From contig OY754329.1 in assembly GCA_963573305.1 (NCBI GenBank), positions 83,014,576 to 83,078,575 of the forward strand: a DNA stretch of 64,000 nt. The letters are read 5' to 3'. This stretch comes from Pyrrhosoma nymphula. Lineage: Eukaryota; Arthropoda; Insecta; Odonata; Coenagrionidae. Shown here one piece after another: positions 34,345 through 46,400 of this stretch. The position numbers were made by a program, and so were the translations under genes. The first letter of the stretch is position 1. Each line of letters begins with the position of its first letter. Below the pieces are notes generated by a model, which was not told where the DNA came from, did no database searches, and worked only from the letters and a program-made list of their open reading frames with translations.

Positions 34345-34930
34345 ACGATTAGCTTACACAACAATTGTAAGGCCTATTGTTGAATATGCCACCACGGTAT
34401 GGAACCCTCATGAGATTGGATAAATAAGGAAAATATAAAAGGTTCAAAGAAAGGTCGTCAGGTACATGTTGGGTCGGCACAGGAGAAAATATAGCGTTAA
34501 GGAAATGCTTAAAGTAATAGGATGCGACTATCTTAACGAGAAGGAAACTCAACAGACTCGTGGCTGAAAAAAAGGAATGTTTCAAGGCACAAAGGATAGA
34601 AGGAATAATAAGAGGGAATGGTGAATCCAAATTATATTTCCAGATTCGATCGCCCTTATAAAATAAAATAAACAACTGACAAAACCAACGCTGTCAAGTA
34701 CGCATTTCTAAACAGGGTGAAACCTGCTGCCAGATGACCCTTTTTGAGTAATTTACTAAATCTCTTAAGTCTTTTCGGAGTAGATGCTTAAAACACCTTA
34801 GACAAAATGAATTCTTCAAGTGTAATTGTATGCGTAAATTCATTTATATTGTTTTAATGTTGTTTTTATTTTCATTGCCACACGTCGGATGCCTGTGGGT
34901 AACGTAACCGGTATATAAATAAACAAAAAC
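34345..34930 (+). pseudogene. LINE reverse transcriptase C-terminus and 3' end
   Basis: The plus strand encodes AYTTIVRPIVEYATTVWNPH, the thumb-region motif of CR1/L2/Jockey-type LINEs, then QRKVVRYMLG and, past stops, KYAFLNRVKPAA. The 3' portion ends with AATAAACAAAAACA near 34915-34931, a plausible A-rich tail. Only the last part of the ORF is left. Confidence 0.7.
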
Positions 34931-36249
34931 AGCGCGCCATCCGTCGGTAATCATAACATTTACACCTTACAGGGACAATGGACATTCATACTCTTTCGTG
35001 AACTCGAATTTCCAGTACCTATTACACAATTACAATTAAAATCATTGTAAATCGAGGTCAAATTTAATTTTAGCTCAGGTATAATTAGTTTTGGCTCAGG
35101 AGTAGTGAACAGCAAAATGTAGGAGTGAGTGCTAGTGATTATCTATTTTCATAAAATATTGATTCCAAGTTTTCTCGTGTCAGAGGATTTTTGCAGCCGT
35201 GTTTTCTCGTCTAGCCTCGGGTAACATGTCTCTAGATATTTATAAAAAATGCTGCTTACTTAGCAAGGAGCATAACTTGGACCACTACGACTAGTTTATC
35301 GCAAAGTATGTTGGGCAGCTCGCCTATTATACCGTGATTATCACAGAGATGATATTACTCAACGCATTTTACTAGAATATTCTTTGCTATCAGAGTAAGG
35401 TCGCGATCATTACATACGGGTGGCTGCTTTTCAATCCGATTGTAAATTCTGTTTTTCGGGCTTTTCACCGGGTTATTCAATTGTTGTTTACCATAAATAT
35501 AACAATTAGGCACTCAACCAGACCTGAAGAAGCCTACATTCATTTTCATTTTTGTAATCGTAAGTTCTTAAGGAAAAAGAAATTCTGATGATAATCATTA
35601 GTGGTACTTAATTCCCCAAAAACGTCACAAAGCTCATAAGAGGGTAATATTTTGATACTGCACTGTAAAAGGCACGTCGCAATTTTTGCTTTGATTTTGA
35701 CGTCAGAAGTAACTCAACACCGTACCGTAGAGCTTAAAATACATAATTAGTTTCTGAATATGGTACATGCGCATATACCTACTATAGAAAATTTCAATTA
35801 CACGCGAGTTTGCCTTTATACCTCTTATCTCGAAGACGTTCAATCTTTCACCTTGTTGTGGGAACTCTGTCACATTGTTAGAATTGGCCTTTTCCCAGCC
35901 ATAATTTACTTCTCTTAAAGCCATTACCTAAAACTCTTGAGCAAGTATATGCTTTTGGCGCGTGCGTGCATGTCCCAGTAGCTCCGCTGTTCCTAATGTA
36001 AACAAACACAGCAACGATACTGCCTAGTGACGTCAACATACGTGGTAACACGTTTTCAGTTGGGATTTTCGAAAACTTCTGCTTTCTCTCTGGCCCGCGA
36101 TATGTTTCACGCGTTTAAAATTATGCTTAACTGAGTGACTAGACATTAAATGGTAACCCTCAACCTTAATATTCAGAAATGTTACAGCTGGTTCACAACC
36201 CTATTGTCCAAAAATGAAACAACGCGGCTGTAAGTCCGAAAAAGAGAAC
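34931..36249. other. Intergenic
   Basis: No recognised gene. The phrase TTCGGGCTTTTCACCGGGT at 35456 resembles part of the arm of the foldback at 6914-7081, so a fragment of that family may be present around 35450-35560. Confidence 0.4.
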
Positions 36250-36600
36250 GCCTGCATTATACCTAGCAACCTACCTCAAGGGTGTGTGGCAGGGGGTTTG
36301 TTTCCACTAGTATTCACAACACTATTTCCTGCTATAGTTAATGAAACTACGATTATTAATGCATCAGAAAAAACCCGAAAATACCTGTCAGAAGGTGAAA
36401 GCCAACCAACGCACACTACACAATAGGTATGCTATCGCTGCTACCAAAACTATTTATATCTACATAATTCCCAGCAAACCACCTCAAAGGCGTGTAGCAG
36501 GGGTGAGTTCTCACCAACATGCAATACACTATACTCTAATGAAGTTCATGAAACTACGACGATTAAGGCATTAGCAAAATCTTCAAATACTAGTCAGGAG
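36250..36600. repeat. Dispersed repeat, two tandem-like blocks
   Basis: Blocks at about 36257-36410 and 36468-36600 share ACCTCAA.GGCGTGTGGCAGGGG, then CACTATA/CACTATT, ATGAAACTACGA, and GCATYAGMAAAA. They match the copy at 8310-8460. The GTGTGGCAGGGG phrase also appears at about 45884-45897. Confidence 0.6.
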
Positions 36601-36639
36601 GTGAAATTTTACCATTATTTCCTCCATATACATATGCTA

Positions 36640-37230
36640 CCAATGTTAGAGAAACTATTTGTATTAAGGTATTTCGCAACAACATAAATGCAGAGAGATA
36701 CAAGAGTTATACAGGTAGAATACAAGACGTGTTGTCAGCTTATTATAAAGCAAGCTTTAGTAAGCAAATAAACTAATTAGCTAAACTACCAATCAACGAG
36801 TCTAGTTTAAAGTCTCATTCGTAACTATTATGTTCTCTTATCGTTGGCGGGAACAATGACATTTAAACCCTAACCGTTCTGCAGTCTATTTCCCTAATAT
36901 TATTCTCATGATCTAATCTACAGTAGTATACTATCGGATTTCGTAAAATGTTATTGTCAATGTAAGAAATAAATCGGCCTCGAATTTATATACAAGGTTA
37001 AGTCTAAATTTTAACTGATGTTCTGAAAGCTATTGAAAGTGAGTTGTATTAATGTATTTTGCAGCTACATAAATGCACAGAAGTACATGAGTTTTAAAGG
37101 AAGCATGTGGGACGTGCTGTCTGCACTAAATATCAGCATTATATAACCATTAAAAACTAAAATAATTAGCTACACTACCTATCGACAAGCCTAATTATAA
37201 AGTCTCAGTGGCAGCTATTATGGTATCTTA
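36640..37230. repeat. Direct repeat of ~200 bp, two diverged copies
   Basis: Copy 1 (36640-36840) and copy 2 (about 37020-37230) share TGTATTAA.GTATTT.GCA, CATAAATGCA.AGA, then AATTAGCTA.ACTACC and AAAGTCTCA. The first part also matches 8730-8840. Alignment by eye suggests about 75% identity. Confidence 0.6.
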
Positions 37231-38689
37231 CTCCTCGTGGAAAAAAGAAACGAATATGCATACCAAGCCCCGCGGAAACCTTAATAACTAGAATCTCCTT
37301 GCTTTTTCTCCGTCCTCTGGGCATTAGGGCATAATAATAAATTATAGGGCATGGCTTTGAGTCTACTTAGTCCAGTATCCACAAACTTGAACTCCCCATC
37401 GTCAAATCTCCAACCATAGTGGACTACAAATATCTTCTAAGCGAGATTTTCTGGCTGGAATTAACTGCTTTAGTCATTTCAAGAGATAAATTCTCGCTCA
37501 GCAGACGTGGAGATAACAGACACCCGTTTTTTTAACTTGGGTTCATTATTGTCTATTTATAAAACGTTCGACTAATTCGTTGCTAACTAACCGGCACCGG
37601 AATTATGAGCTACTTTCACCCCAGGGCAGCCATTAAATGACCCAGAGATTAACGCACAGCCGAAAGATAATTCCATTTGACTTTGAGTCCTGTGAAAACA
37701 AGTATTTAAATCAATGGAGGAATGTATGTTTTCGAATGCATGAGTAACTCTCATCCCTGTTGTTATGAGAAAAGCGAGAAAAGGTCATATGAGTTGCAAA
37801 TTTATCCCCATGCATGTAAACTGGGAAGAGGTGAAAAATCCTCTGTACAAAACTCGCTTGAAAACATTGCCTATGAATTCGTTATGAAATGGTTCTCCCT
37901 CGAACGCCTAGTGGTGCCATATGGCATCAGCTATAACTTGCCCACTATCCTGGCTATGATTTATACTATTCTCTCCTCAAATCTGATTTCGTTACGTATG
38001 CTTCCTCCTAGTGCTTCATATGCTTGAAATAAAATACGCCTAATATCACAGTACTGTTAGGTACCTATAGCTTGTTGCATTGAAAAACTGAAAATATAAC
38101 TAAATGAATTCCGGGCTTTAGTGGGCTAAGATTAAAAAAAACTTTCTCAGCCTCTTATAAAGTAAATGGCCCCCCTTTATTACTAAACTTATGTCCCATC
38201 ATAAATACAAGTAAATAGCCGATTGCTTATCATCTAAGAACTGTCCGTACTGCAGTTCTAGACAACTGATAGTAAAAAGCCACGCATATTTAGCCTTTGA
38301 ATCAATGAACTAGAGTTAATCCAAGGCCATAATAATCATAATTTATTTGTCTAAGCATCTTACATAGAATATATGACACGTCACAAAATACAATAGTTTA
38401 ATGAATATAAGTATAAAAGGTTAATAAAAGATTAACTAATTTTGTAAGCATATTCAAGTAAAAGACGTCATGAGCGTTCATTTTCTGAATTTTAAAAGTA
38501 TACGGCAAGTCACATTAAAACAATACTGAATAATACATCTACGATAGATCATCTTAAATGAAATCAATATATATCAGCAAAAAAATCTTAAAATTACCTT
38601 GTCAAACAGATATTCATTCTTTGACTATTCTAGAGAAATGAGAAAATAGACATGTAACAGAATACAATAATTTAGTAATACATGTTCAA
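37231..38689. other. Intergenic
   Basis: No gene recognised. A loosely repeated phrase (CACAAAATACAATA..TTAATGAAT) appears near 38390, 38515 and 38660. Confidence 0.4.
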
Positions 38690-38935
38690 TAGTTTTATAG
38701 AAGGTAAACAAAATATTGAAAGTGTTGTGTTCATTTACTGAATAATAATGCTTCCCCTGCAGAAAAAATATCACGTTTTTTAAATGACACATTTCATTCA
38801 ATATCTTTTAAACTTTGGGGAAGTTTGTTATATTTTCTGAGACCCATTTCTCGTGGGCCCAGTTTTGCTCTGTTAGTCCTTACTGAATTATAATGAAGAC
38901 TTTTCCTGTTTCCTGTGTCGAATGAATGAAGATCA
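38690..38935 (-). pseudogene. LINE ORF2 C-terminal relic, another family
   Basis: The minus strand reads FDTGNRK, LGPREMGLRKYNKLPQSLKD, then FKKRDIF in a nearby frame. Family members commonly show an H..TR...., a YN.LP..I/LK segment and an FK..L.. segment at the end of Jockey- or I-type LINE proteins. Stops interrupt it. Moderate support. Confidence 0.5.
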
Positions 38936-39278
38936 CCTTGCAACAAGCAAATAAATACTATGTCGCACAAGAAGTAAAATTAATGTTAAATATACACAAA
39001 TAAATGGAGGGGTGTGTATTTTTGTTAATGGGCATACTGGATTGGGGGAAAAAATGAAAATAGAAACGAGTACAAGAAAAAAGGAAAACATTCGGAGACT
39101 ATAATACTCTCTCATTCTGAATGGCAGTGCCAAAAAATCTGGGCTTCATATCTTAATTCAGATTAATCTACCTTTTAAATAATTAGTGAAACTTGGATTC
39201 CTAAGGACTTATCCTGAAATAAATATTGTAACCATTACCGAGGCGGAATTCGTAATACTGTAACCATTACCGAGGCGG

Positions 39279-39415
39279 CATTTAAGAAGAATTTTGATCA
39301 ACCTGTAGGGAAATGAGGTAGCTCTCACCCTGTTAAGTAGCGATCCGAGCCTGCCTGGCAAACCCTCGACCTGTGGTTTGCCAGGCAGGCACGCTACCCC
39401 TTGCCACCTCTCAGT
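39279..39415 (-). mobile_element. tRNA-derived SINE with a strong hairpin head
   Basis: Minus strand starts GGCAAGGGGTAGCGTGCCTG (A-box-like). The 16 bp stem GGTTTGCCAGGCAGGC at 39375-39390 pairs perfectly with 39349-39364 around a 10 nt loop. The tail (GGATCGCTACTT ... GATCAAAATTCTTC) matches 41017-41087. Upstream on the plus strand, GTAACCATTACCGAGGCGG is tandemly repeated twice (39228, 39260). Confidence 0.6.
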
Positions 39416-41016
39416 AATTTTCTTAAAATTTCTAATTCCCATTCCAAGATTTCTCTCGGTTTCTTTGAAATTTCAGGGTTTTTCAGACACCAACGCGTAT
39501 TTCCAAGTGTTTTATATGGGTATGGGCACGATAGACAGCTTATACATTTTACCAGACAATTTTGTGGCATAGGAGATATCACGTTCGTATACGGACCCCA
39601 GAATCGCGGGTCCCACTCCGGAGTACGTCTACAGACGTTGCAATCCGGATTTCAAGCGGTGCGATAAAATGGATTCCAGAACTCCGTGAAAAGCCGCAGG
39701 TGGCCAAGAAATAAAATGGACTTCAAAGCGATATGAGTGTATTTCTCGCTTAGTAAGGGATCAACTGTAGCCTCACACACTCAATAAAAACCTGTTCGTT
39801 GAACACTAGAAGATTTAAATTACTAAAATGGAGAGGGAAAAATATGAATCGAGCCTTCTAAGTTTTCAAAGATAGCTTTCATTAATATTTAACTCACGTT
39901 CCAGCTGCATCAAACAGAAGCAGAAGTGCGCTAAAATATCTGTAGCATACTCAAAAAGATAATTGTAAATTAAAAACTGTAGAATAAAATTGTTAAATAC
40001 TAGCTGAAGTACTAGTAGAAGCGAAAGAAAGAATTCTAAGGAGTTTTCCTTTTTAAAATAAAATGAGGAAAACTGCAATGAATCCTTTATTTCACTATGA
40101 ATAAGTTCCACCATATCTGCCCTGAGACAAAATTATTCATTGGAGTACCATTACCTCAAGCGATCATTTTGGAATGAAACGTACACACACACATAAAATT
40201 TCCAGCTTTTGCAGCCTCTCGATGCAGTTTTACCTTAACTCATTTTCTTACATCAACCCTCTTTTAGCGATTAAAGGTCCTTCGTGAATAATTTGACGAT
40301 GAACGAATGATAAATCAACCAAGCTTTGGTTGAACAAACTTTACTAACACAATCACTGCGTATTTTTAATTAAACTTTATCCTTCAAAAAGATAAAAATA
40401 CTTTTATCATTCGAGGGTATCTGGAAATATTTCTCAAACAGCAAATGACGCAATGAGATAACCTGAAGGATAGAAGAAATCCCAATCGGCTCTAATAGGT
40501 CTGCCTTGATTGTTCCTATGATCTAATATTTTCTATTAATGTTACATTGAGAGCTAACTTTTAATAATGATGATGCCAAACTCTAATTACATAAAATAAT
40601 AATCTATTTTATAATCTTCTCTAATATATCACGGTAAACTCTGTCCTTAATAATTGTAAAATCATTGTTATAGATATCAAACGATTTTATAAAAGTAGAA
40701 CCGGCTCAATTACACACAATTCATATAATTAGGTTTCACGTAATGGTTTTAACGTCAGCAAGAACAGATTTGTAAAAACAGGCAAACTGATTAAGTAAAA
40801 CGCTATGGGGTGACAGAGAAACTGCTAATTTCATAAAACTGCTTTCGCACGATTAAACAATTCCGTATAAAGCCAGATTGTTTCAAACATTATGAGTAAT
40901 AGAGCTCGTCTTATTTCATTAAATTGTTTTGTAAACATTTTACAAAACTTTTATTCACTTTTTATAGTCAATTTTAAAGTAAGCAGCAAGCATCAGTGAT
41001 TGAATTAAATTTTGCA
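39416..41016. other. Intergenic
   Basis: No recognised gene; small frames only. Confidence 0.45.
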
Positions 41017-41087
41017 TTTAAGAAGAATTTTGATCAACCTGTAGGGTAATGAGGTAGCTTTCACCCTGTAAAGTAGCGATCCAAGCC
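41017..41087 (-). mobile_element. SINE tail, 5'-truncated copy of the 39279 family
   Basis: Shares about 70 bp with 39279-39349 (TTTAAGAAGAATTTTGATCA to CGATCC.AGCC) with few differences, then stops matching exactly where the tRNA-like head begins. Confidence 0.65.
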
Positions 41088-43149
41088 ACATTTATTACCC
41101 TCATCAAGGTCGACCCCTGGATACGCTCACCATGCCCCGCAGCTTCCTCAAACGTAGTTACTAGCAATTTCTTGCCATAGCGCTTCTTCCTGGAAGTTAC
41201 ATATTAGCAGCGACACTTCCTTCGGGGAGGGATCAACAAATTACCGTTTCTTTTGATAAATTTCATGGCACATCATTCTATATTACCTAGATATTAAGCT
41301 TTTGCATATTAATCTTCCTACTTTGGCAGTCTATCTGAAGAAAAAATTCATTCTGAACCAATACCTTATGTTAATTTCGACAAATCAAGACAATAAATTA
41401 TGTTATTACTTCGCCGATTGCTATAAAAAGATTTCATCTCTCTAGGTTTTACAGAAAATAAATTAAAGTCTTCATAGATTACAACAAGTGCTCTTCTAAT
41501 TTTTCCCATAATCTCATAACGTGGAAGTACAAGCTTTTTGCTCCTTGAATTATTCAAGTTTCAAATATCGAAAAACAGCAACTCCAATTAACCAAAACAA
41601 ACCATCAGCTGAAGTCATTACGAAAACGGCGAATTTTTAACAGTAGTACCTATTCAGACGATTTTCGTTTTGAGATAACAGCTACTCGGCATAAATAAAT
41701 TCAGCTTCATGAAACAATTTGCCATGCAATACCGAATCGAATAAATCATAATGCATAACTTTTAACAGGTGTAACTTAGGTTTTATGGATAACATAGGTG
41801 CTGATATAAAATTTTGGGACTTAGTCGATAAAATGAGCGCAACCACTGAAACACTCGGTGCAAATAATTCCACTAACTTTTTGTCTTGTATTGGTCTATT
41901 TTTGACTTTTTGTCTTTTGTAGGCCTAACTAATATTGTTATAGAAAGCTCATACGTTGACACTCGAAAATATCTTTGAAAAAACGCAAAGTGCATGCGTA
42001 CCTAACATTTTTCTTTCCCAGAATGTCACAATAAAATTACTAAAACACACGTCTGCTCGTTACTGGGCTATCTTGCACTCACCAAAACACTAGTTTGACT
42101 TCATTTTACAGGACATATATCATGAAAATATGTACAGGTACGTCCAAATTATGCACCTCTTTTCCAACCAGAGGGTTTGCACCTTACCACGACAAAATCA
42201 CTGGAGAGACGCCGTCAGAGAACACTACTTACACGGTACAAACCACAACCTTTCACAACTCGATTTTCTTGCACAGAATGTCACCATTTCAGAATTTCAA
42301 AAACAAGGCGACTCACTTTATTTTGTGTATCGTCTTCCAAGATGAGTAGATAAGCACGGAGCCAGACGAACACAGGGGGAAAACGACAAACCTTTTATGT
42401 ATATCCTCCAGCTACTTCACTGACTGCGAAGCCAACTTGTCGCGCTTCCCAGCCCTCTTCTTCGCCTCGAAAGAGCTGCTGTGCCGCGCGACGTGAGTCC
42501 GACAACTTGTTATCTCCTCAGCCTAATTTTCATCGATGGAGAGCGCAGAGGGGCTGTCGGCGTGCACACATGGGGTCCAAAGGAAATGCCTTCTTCAGCC
42601 GCCGCTTCGAGGCCTGCACGGAACAACCGCAAGAGAGATTTGAGGTCCCTTTATATATACATATACACATTTACCCATGTACCCATGAAATGATTCAGCG
42701 ATTGGGATAATATTCCAAGGTAGGAGACGGTGGGTAATAGAAGGAGGGAGCACAGATCCTTATCGGAGATAGCTCCCGTAGATACGTACTTCTCGATAAA
42801 GGTTGTTTAGACACGCGGGTGCACCGTCGTAAACATGAACGCTAAGCGATCAAAAGCACTCTATAACCGTGCTAAAAGTTACTGTCAGACTGGAGCATCA
42901 ATAACAGGAGTTATTGCCAGAATTTAAACCACCAGGGAAGTAGGATCAACAGCGATGGAAGATGCAAGAATATTATATAAGAAGATTCTACTGACAGCTA
43001 GCAACACAAGCTTGGAATGAAAGGAAAGAAATACTTCATTCAAACATGCATTTGAAGCTCGATATTATATCACAGTGAAGCTTAGATGATAAGTGCAGCA
43101 GAACAAAGGATATTTGAAGCAATATAAATGTAGTTTATAGAAGGATTCA
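41088..43149. other. Intergenic; G+C-rich patch at 42400-42640
   Basis: Mostly AT-rich. The patch around 42420-42620 is clearly richer in G+C and contains CGCGACGTGAGT, a donor-like site. It might be a first non-coding exon or promoter of an unseen gene, but no protein is recognisable. Confidence 0.3.
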
Positions 43150-43445
43150 TATCAAATGATAGGAAGGAATCACCTATGAAGAAGTCCTACGAAGGGATGG
43201 GGAGAAAAGTTGATTTGGATGAGAACTAAGCGAATTAGATTTTAAAAATTTATTGGACACATAACAGAATCTGTAAAAATACAATGAAAGGAACAAGAAA
43301 TGGGAGGAATTAGGGAGAAGGGCCAAAGATGGAATAAATTATGAAGAATGTCAAATTGAAAACGGAACTAAAAAGTGGTTCGCTGAAAGGGAATGGAATG
43401 AATTGCAGCAGCAAGCCAGTCTTAAGATTGTTGTTTATGGTGGCA
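43150..43445 (+). pseudogene. LINE ORF2 C-terminal relic
   Basis: Plus-strand frames around 43330-43440 read KME.IMKNVKLKTE and then KGNGMNCSSKP, a diverged version of the tail seen at 32890-33120 on the other strand. Several stops; very decayed. Confidence 0.45.
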
Positions 43446-46400
43446 GTGAAGGAGAACCAATTAATTGTTTTATTGCGGGCATCTCTACTTTCTTCTCTTA
43501 GATAGAGAAGCTTCGCGGATAAGTCTCTGCTGAAAATGCCAAGAACAGAAGTTTATCAGCCAAAGAGAAATTTACTAGACAATTTAGGGACATTATAACA
43601 ATTCTAAAAATTAAAAATGATAAAGTTATGTACCTACATATTTATACAGATTTACCCACACGATCACTCACGATATTTACCACACTTGTCATATCAGACG
43701 CCATTATGAATTAAAGCGATTGGTACAGCCGGCAAGTAAGCTTTTTCTCATACTAGCCAATACGAGCCCTTTCCGCGGTCGAGAAGTTAGTCCAAAGGCT
43801 GAGAGTATGACGTTACTTCATTAATTTAAATAAAATTAAGTATTGCTACGGTAATAGTACACCTTGACGTGGATAGGAACACGACATACAAGTCTCACGA
43901 TCACATAAGTACACATTATTAAGCAAGCGTTTATTATGCCCCTACCTTAAATCATCTCGTAGAACTGGTCTCAAAATTTCCTCATTTTCCATGAACTAAA
44001 AGTATCTCAATGAAAATAATTTTCTGAGCCAATGACCATGAATCTCATCAAAAGTGGACTTACCTGGTTTTCCGCAAAGCGTGTAGAATTTTTCAAATTA
44101 AACGAAGGGACGTAAAACTGTTTTTTTACCATAGTGTACTGCGAAAATCTGCGAACTGCGAAAAATTGGGAGATCTTTCCTGGACCAAGTTCTCAGGAAA
44201 AGGTGGCGCAAAATGTTGTTTAACATAGCACTCCCACGATCTACCCTGAAATCTATATTCCCAATTCCTAGCTCACTTCGCGACCCAGCCTATGGAAAGG
44301 CAAGCGAAGCCTAACTGCGTCGGTGGCTACGGCTATTACGCATGCAACCGGGAGAAGAGGTAATGAAGAGAGTCAACAAACGTCTTAATTCACGCTCAGG
44401 TGATATTTCATTCCTAAAACCTCTGGCGCAAAACGTCAACTAGATAAAAAATACATGAAAATATCGCTATACACAGTTCAAACACCTTTCATCTCACCAA
44501 CCAAATCTACGAAGCCTAATTTCGAAATAGAGGAGGAGAAAACAAAAGTTTTGTGAGTTAGAGGCTCATTCTTATCACTTCCTCCTCAAAGGTCACGGAT
44601 TAAATAAAGCAGTGCCGCGAAGTGTGTGCAAGGTCACAAAGTTTTCTAATTTAAACGCCTGGAAGTGACCAATATGGTTAAAAAACAGAAGCTTTGGATA
44701 TTAAATGGTAAATAAAGTTGTTTTTTGTCATTGATTCACTTTTCAACACGGAGCTATTTTAGAAAATCTCGCCAAAAACCATTAACAATAATGAAGCCTA
44801 GGAATTTTAAATTCAAAGAGCATAAATAATTGCCGCAAAGATAACTTAAACAGGGCCACTCGCTGAGGAGAACACAAATGCCATGAGTATTTTAGTTATC
44901 GACTTAGCATTTGAATATTTATTACCATGCCTAAGAAAAACGTAGTTTCAGAAGACAACTGGTAATTGGATAAGGGTATAGATGAGACGATTTTCATAAT
45001 TTGTAAGACCAAATTACACTCCATTTTCACCGCCATTGGAACTCTCCGATTGCATTGTCTGAACTAGGCCGCATTTAATGGTGAGCTACACTTGAAGAAG
45101 TCCAGAAATTTGGCAGGCGGATTACAGCGATGATGTCAAATAATTTTGATTCATTCACGAGGCCAAGCATTTTCAAGAGACGAATGGAAGAGTAAAGAGA
45201 AGACAGTCATTCATTTTCTCATCCTAATTTCATCATTTATTCTTCATTCTGTCGACAAACTTTCCGCATTTCTATTATTTCTGTACGTAAAATAATGGCA
45301 CATTGTGGTATTCCAAGCAAAATAAGGACTGACCTTCAGTTTTCTAAGGTCATCACGAGGGGTCTGAGTATTCCGATAAGGCACTCATTAGGGAATCCCG
45401 AGATCAAACGCCAGAGTTTACGACCCGTATTTTTGCTGTGGGAGAACGCTGTGGTGTTTTGAAAAAGATTTTTAGACTTTAAGTCATCCGTTAAAAATTT
45501 TCCCAGTAACTATATTTAATGGAATAAGTCCAGAATTCGTGAGAACGAAGTACGTATATATGTACAGAATATAATATATTTTGCTCTTTCCAATTTAGCA
45601 CGAGTATGGGTCAACTGTAAGCACAAAGGATGATTTTATTTGACAGAGGTCGTTTTGACTGAATTGATGTGCGATACGAATGTTTTTCTATCATATTATA
45701 AAATTAATGAAAACGCTATGATCAAAAACGAGCAACGTATATTATTCAATTTAAAAATAAACACTTCTCGGTAATTCCCTTTTTTCGCTACCGAACAATG
45801 AAGGTTCCAATCCCGAACCTTTGCGATTTTTAAATCTACATCAACAATTACGTATTATTCTGCGAGCCATCGCGTTGCAAGAGGGTATGGCAGGGGGTTG
45901 TAGAATACTGGTAATGTAAATTGGAGGGAATAGGAAAAATGGATTGGAAAAGGGAAAGGGCGAAAAATTAAATTTTGGAACGGAAGGTTTGTCTCGCCCT
46001 GTTTTTCATGTACTTTAGTAGTGAAAAAATAGTTCAATATTTTCACAATCATACCGTACGTGTGGAAAAATCAAAATTATTTTGTGATTTTGTTGCTACT
46101 GAGTATAATCAGATGTTTGTCATTGTTGGCAGGAGTTTCAAGGGTTATTGATGGTATGAACCTCTAAAGTCTTATTTAATGTCTCAGGATGAGTCCTACA
46201 TAGTTGAAACAATTTTTTGAGAACCCACAGTCACCTCTGAGGCAATATTTCTTCCAAAACCAACTAAAAATGTTTTCAAATTCAATCCAAAAGTTGTTAA
46301 GAACCAATATTTTATTCATTGAAATAGTTCTATAATTAAATTTTCTTAAAGAAAAAATCAATTACAGGAAAGTTAGTAAGTTTCAAACTTCAGTTTTCTA

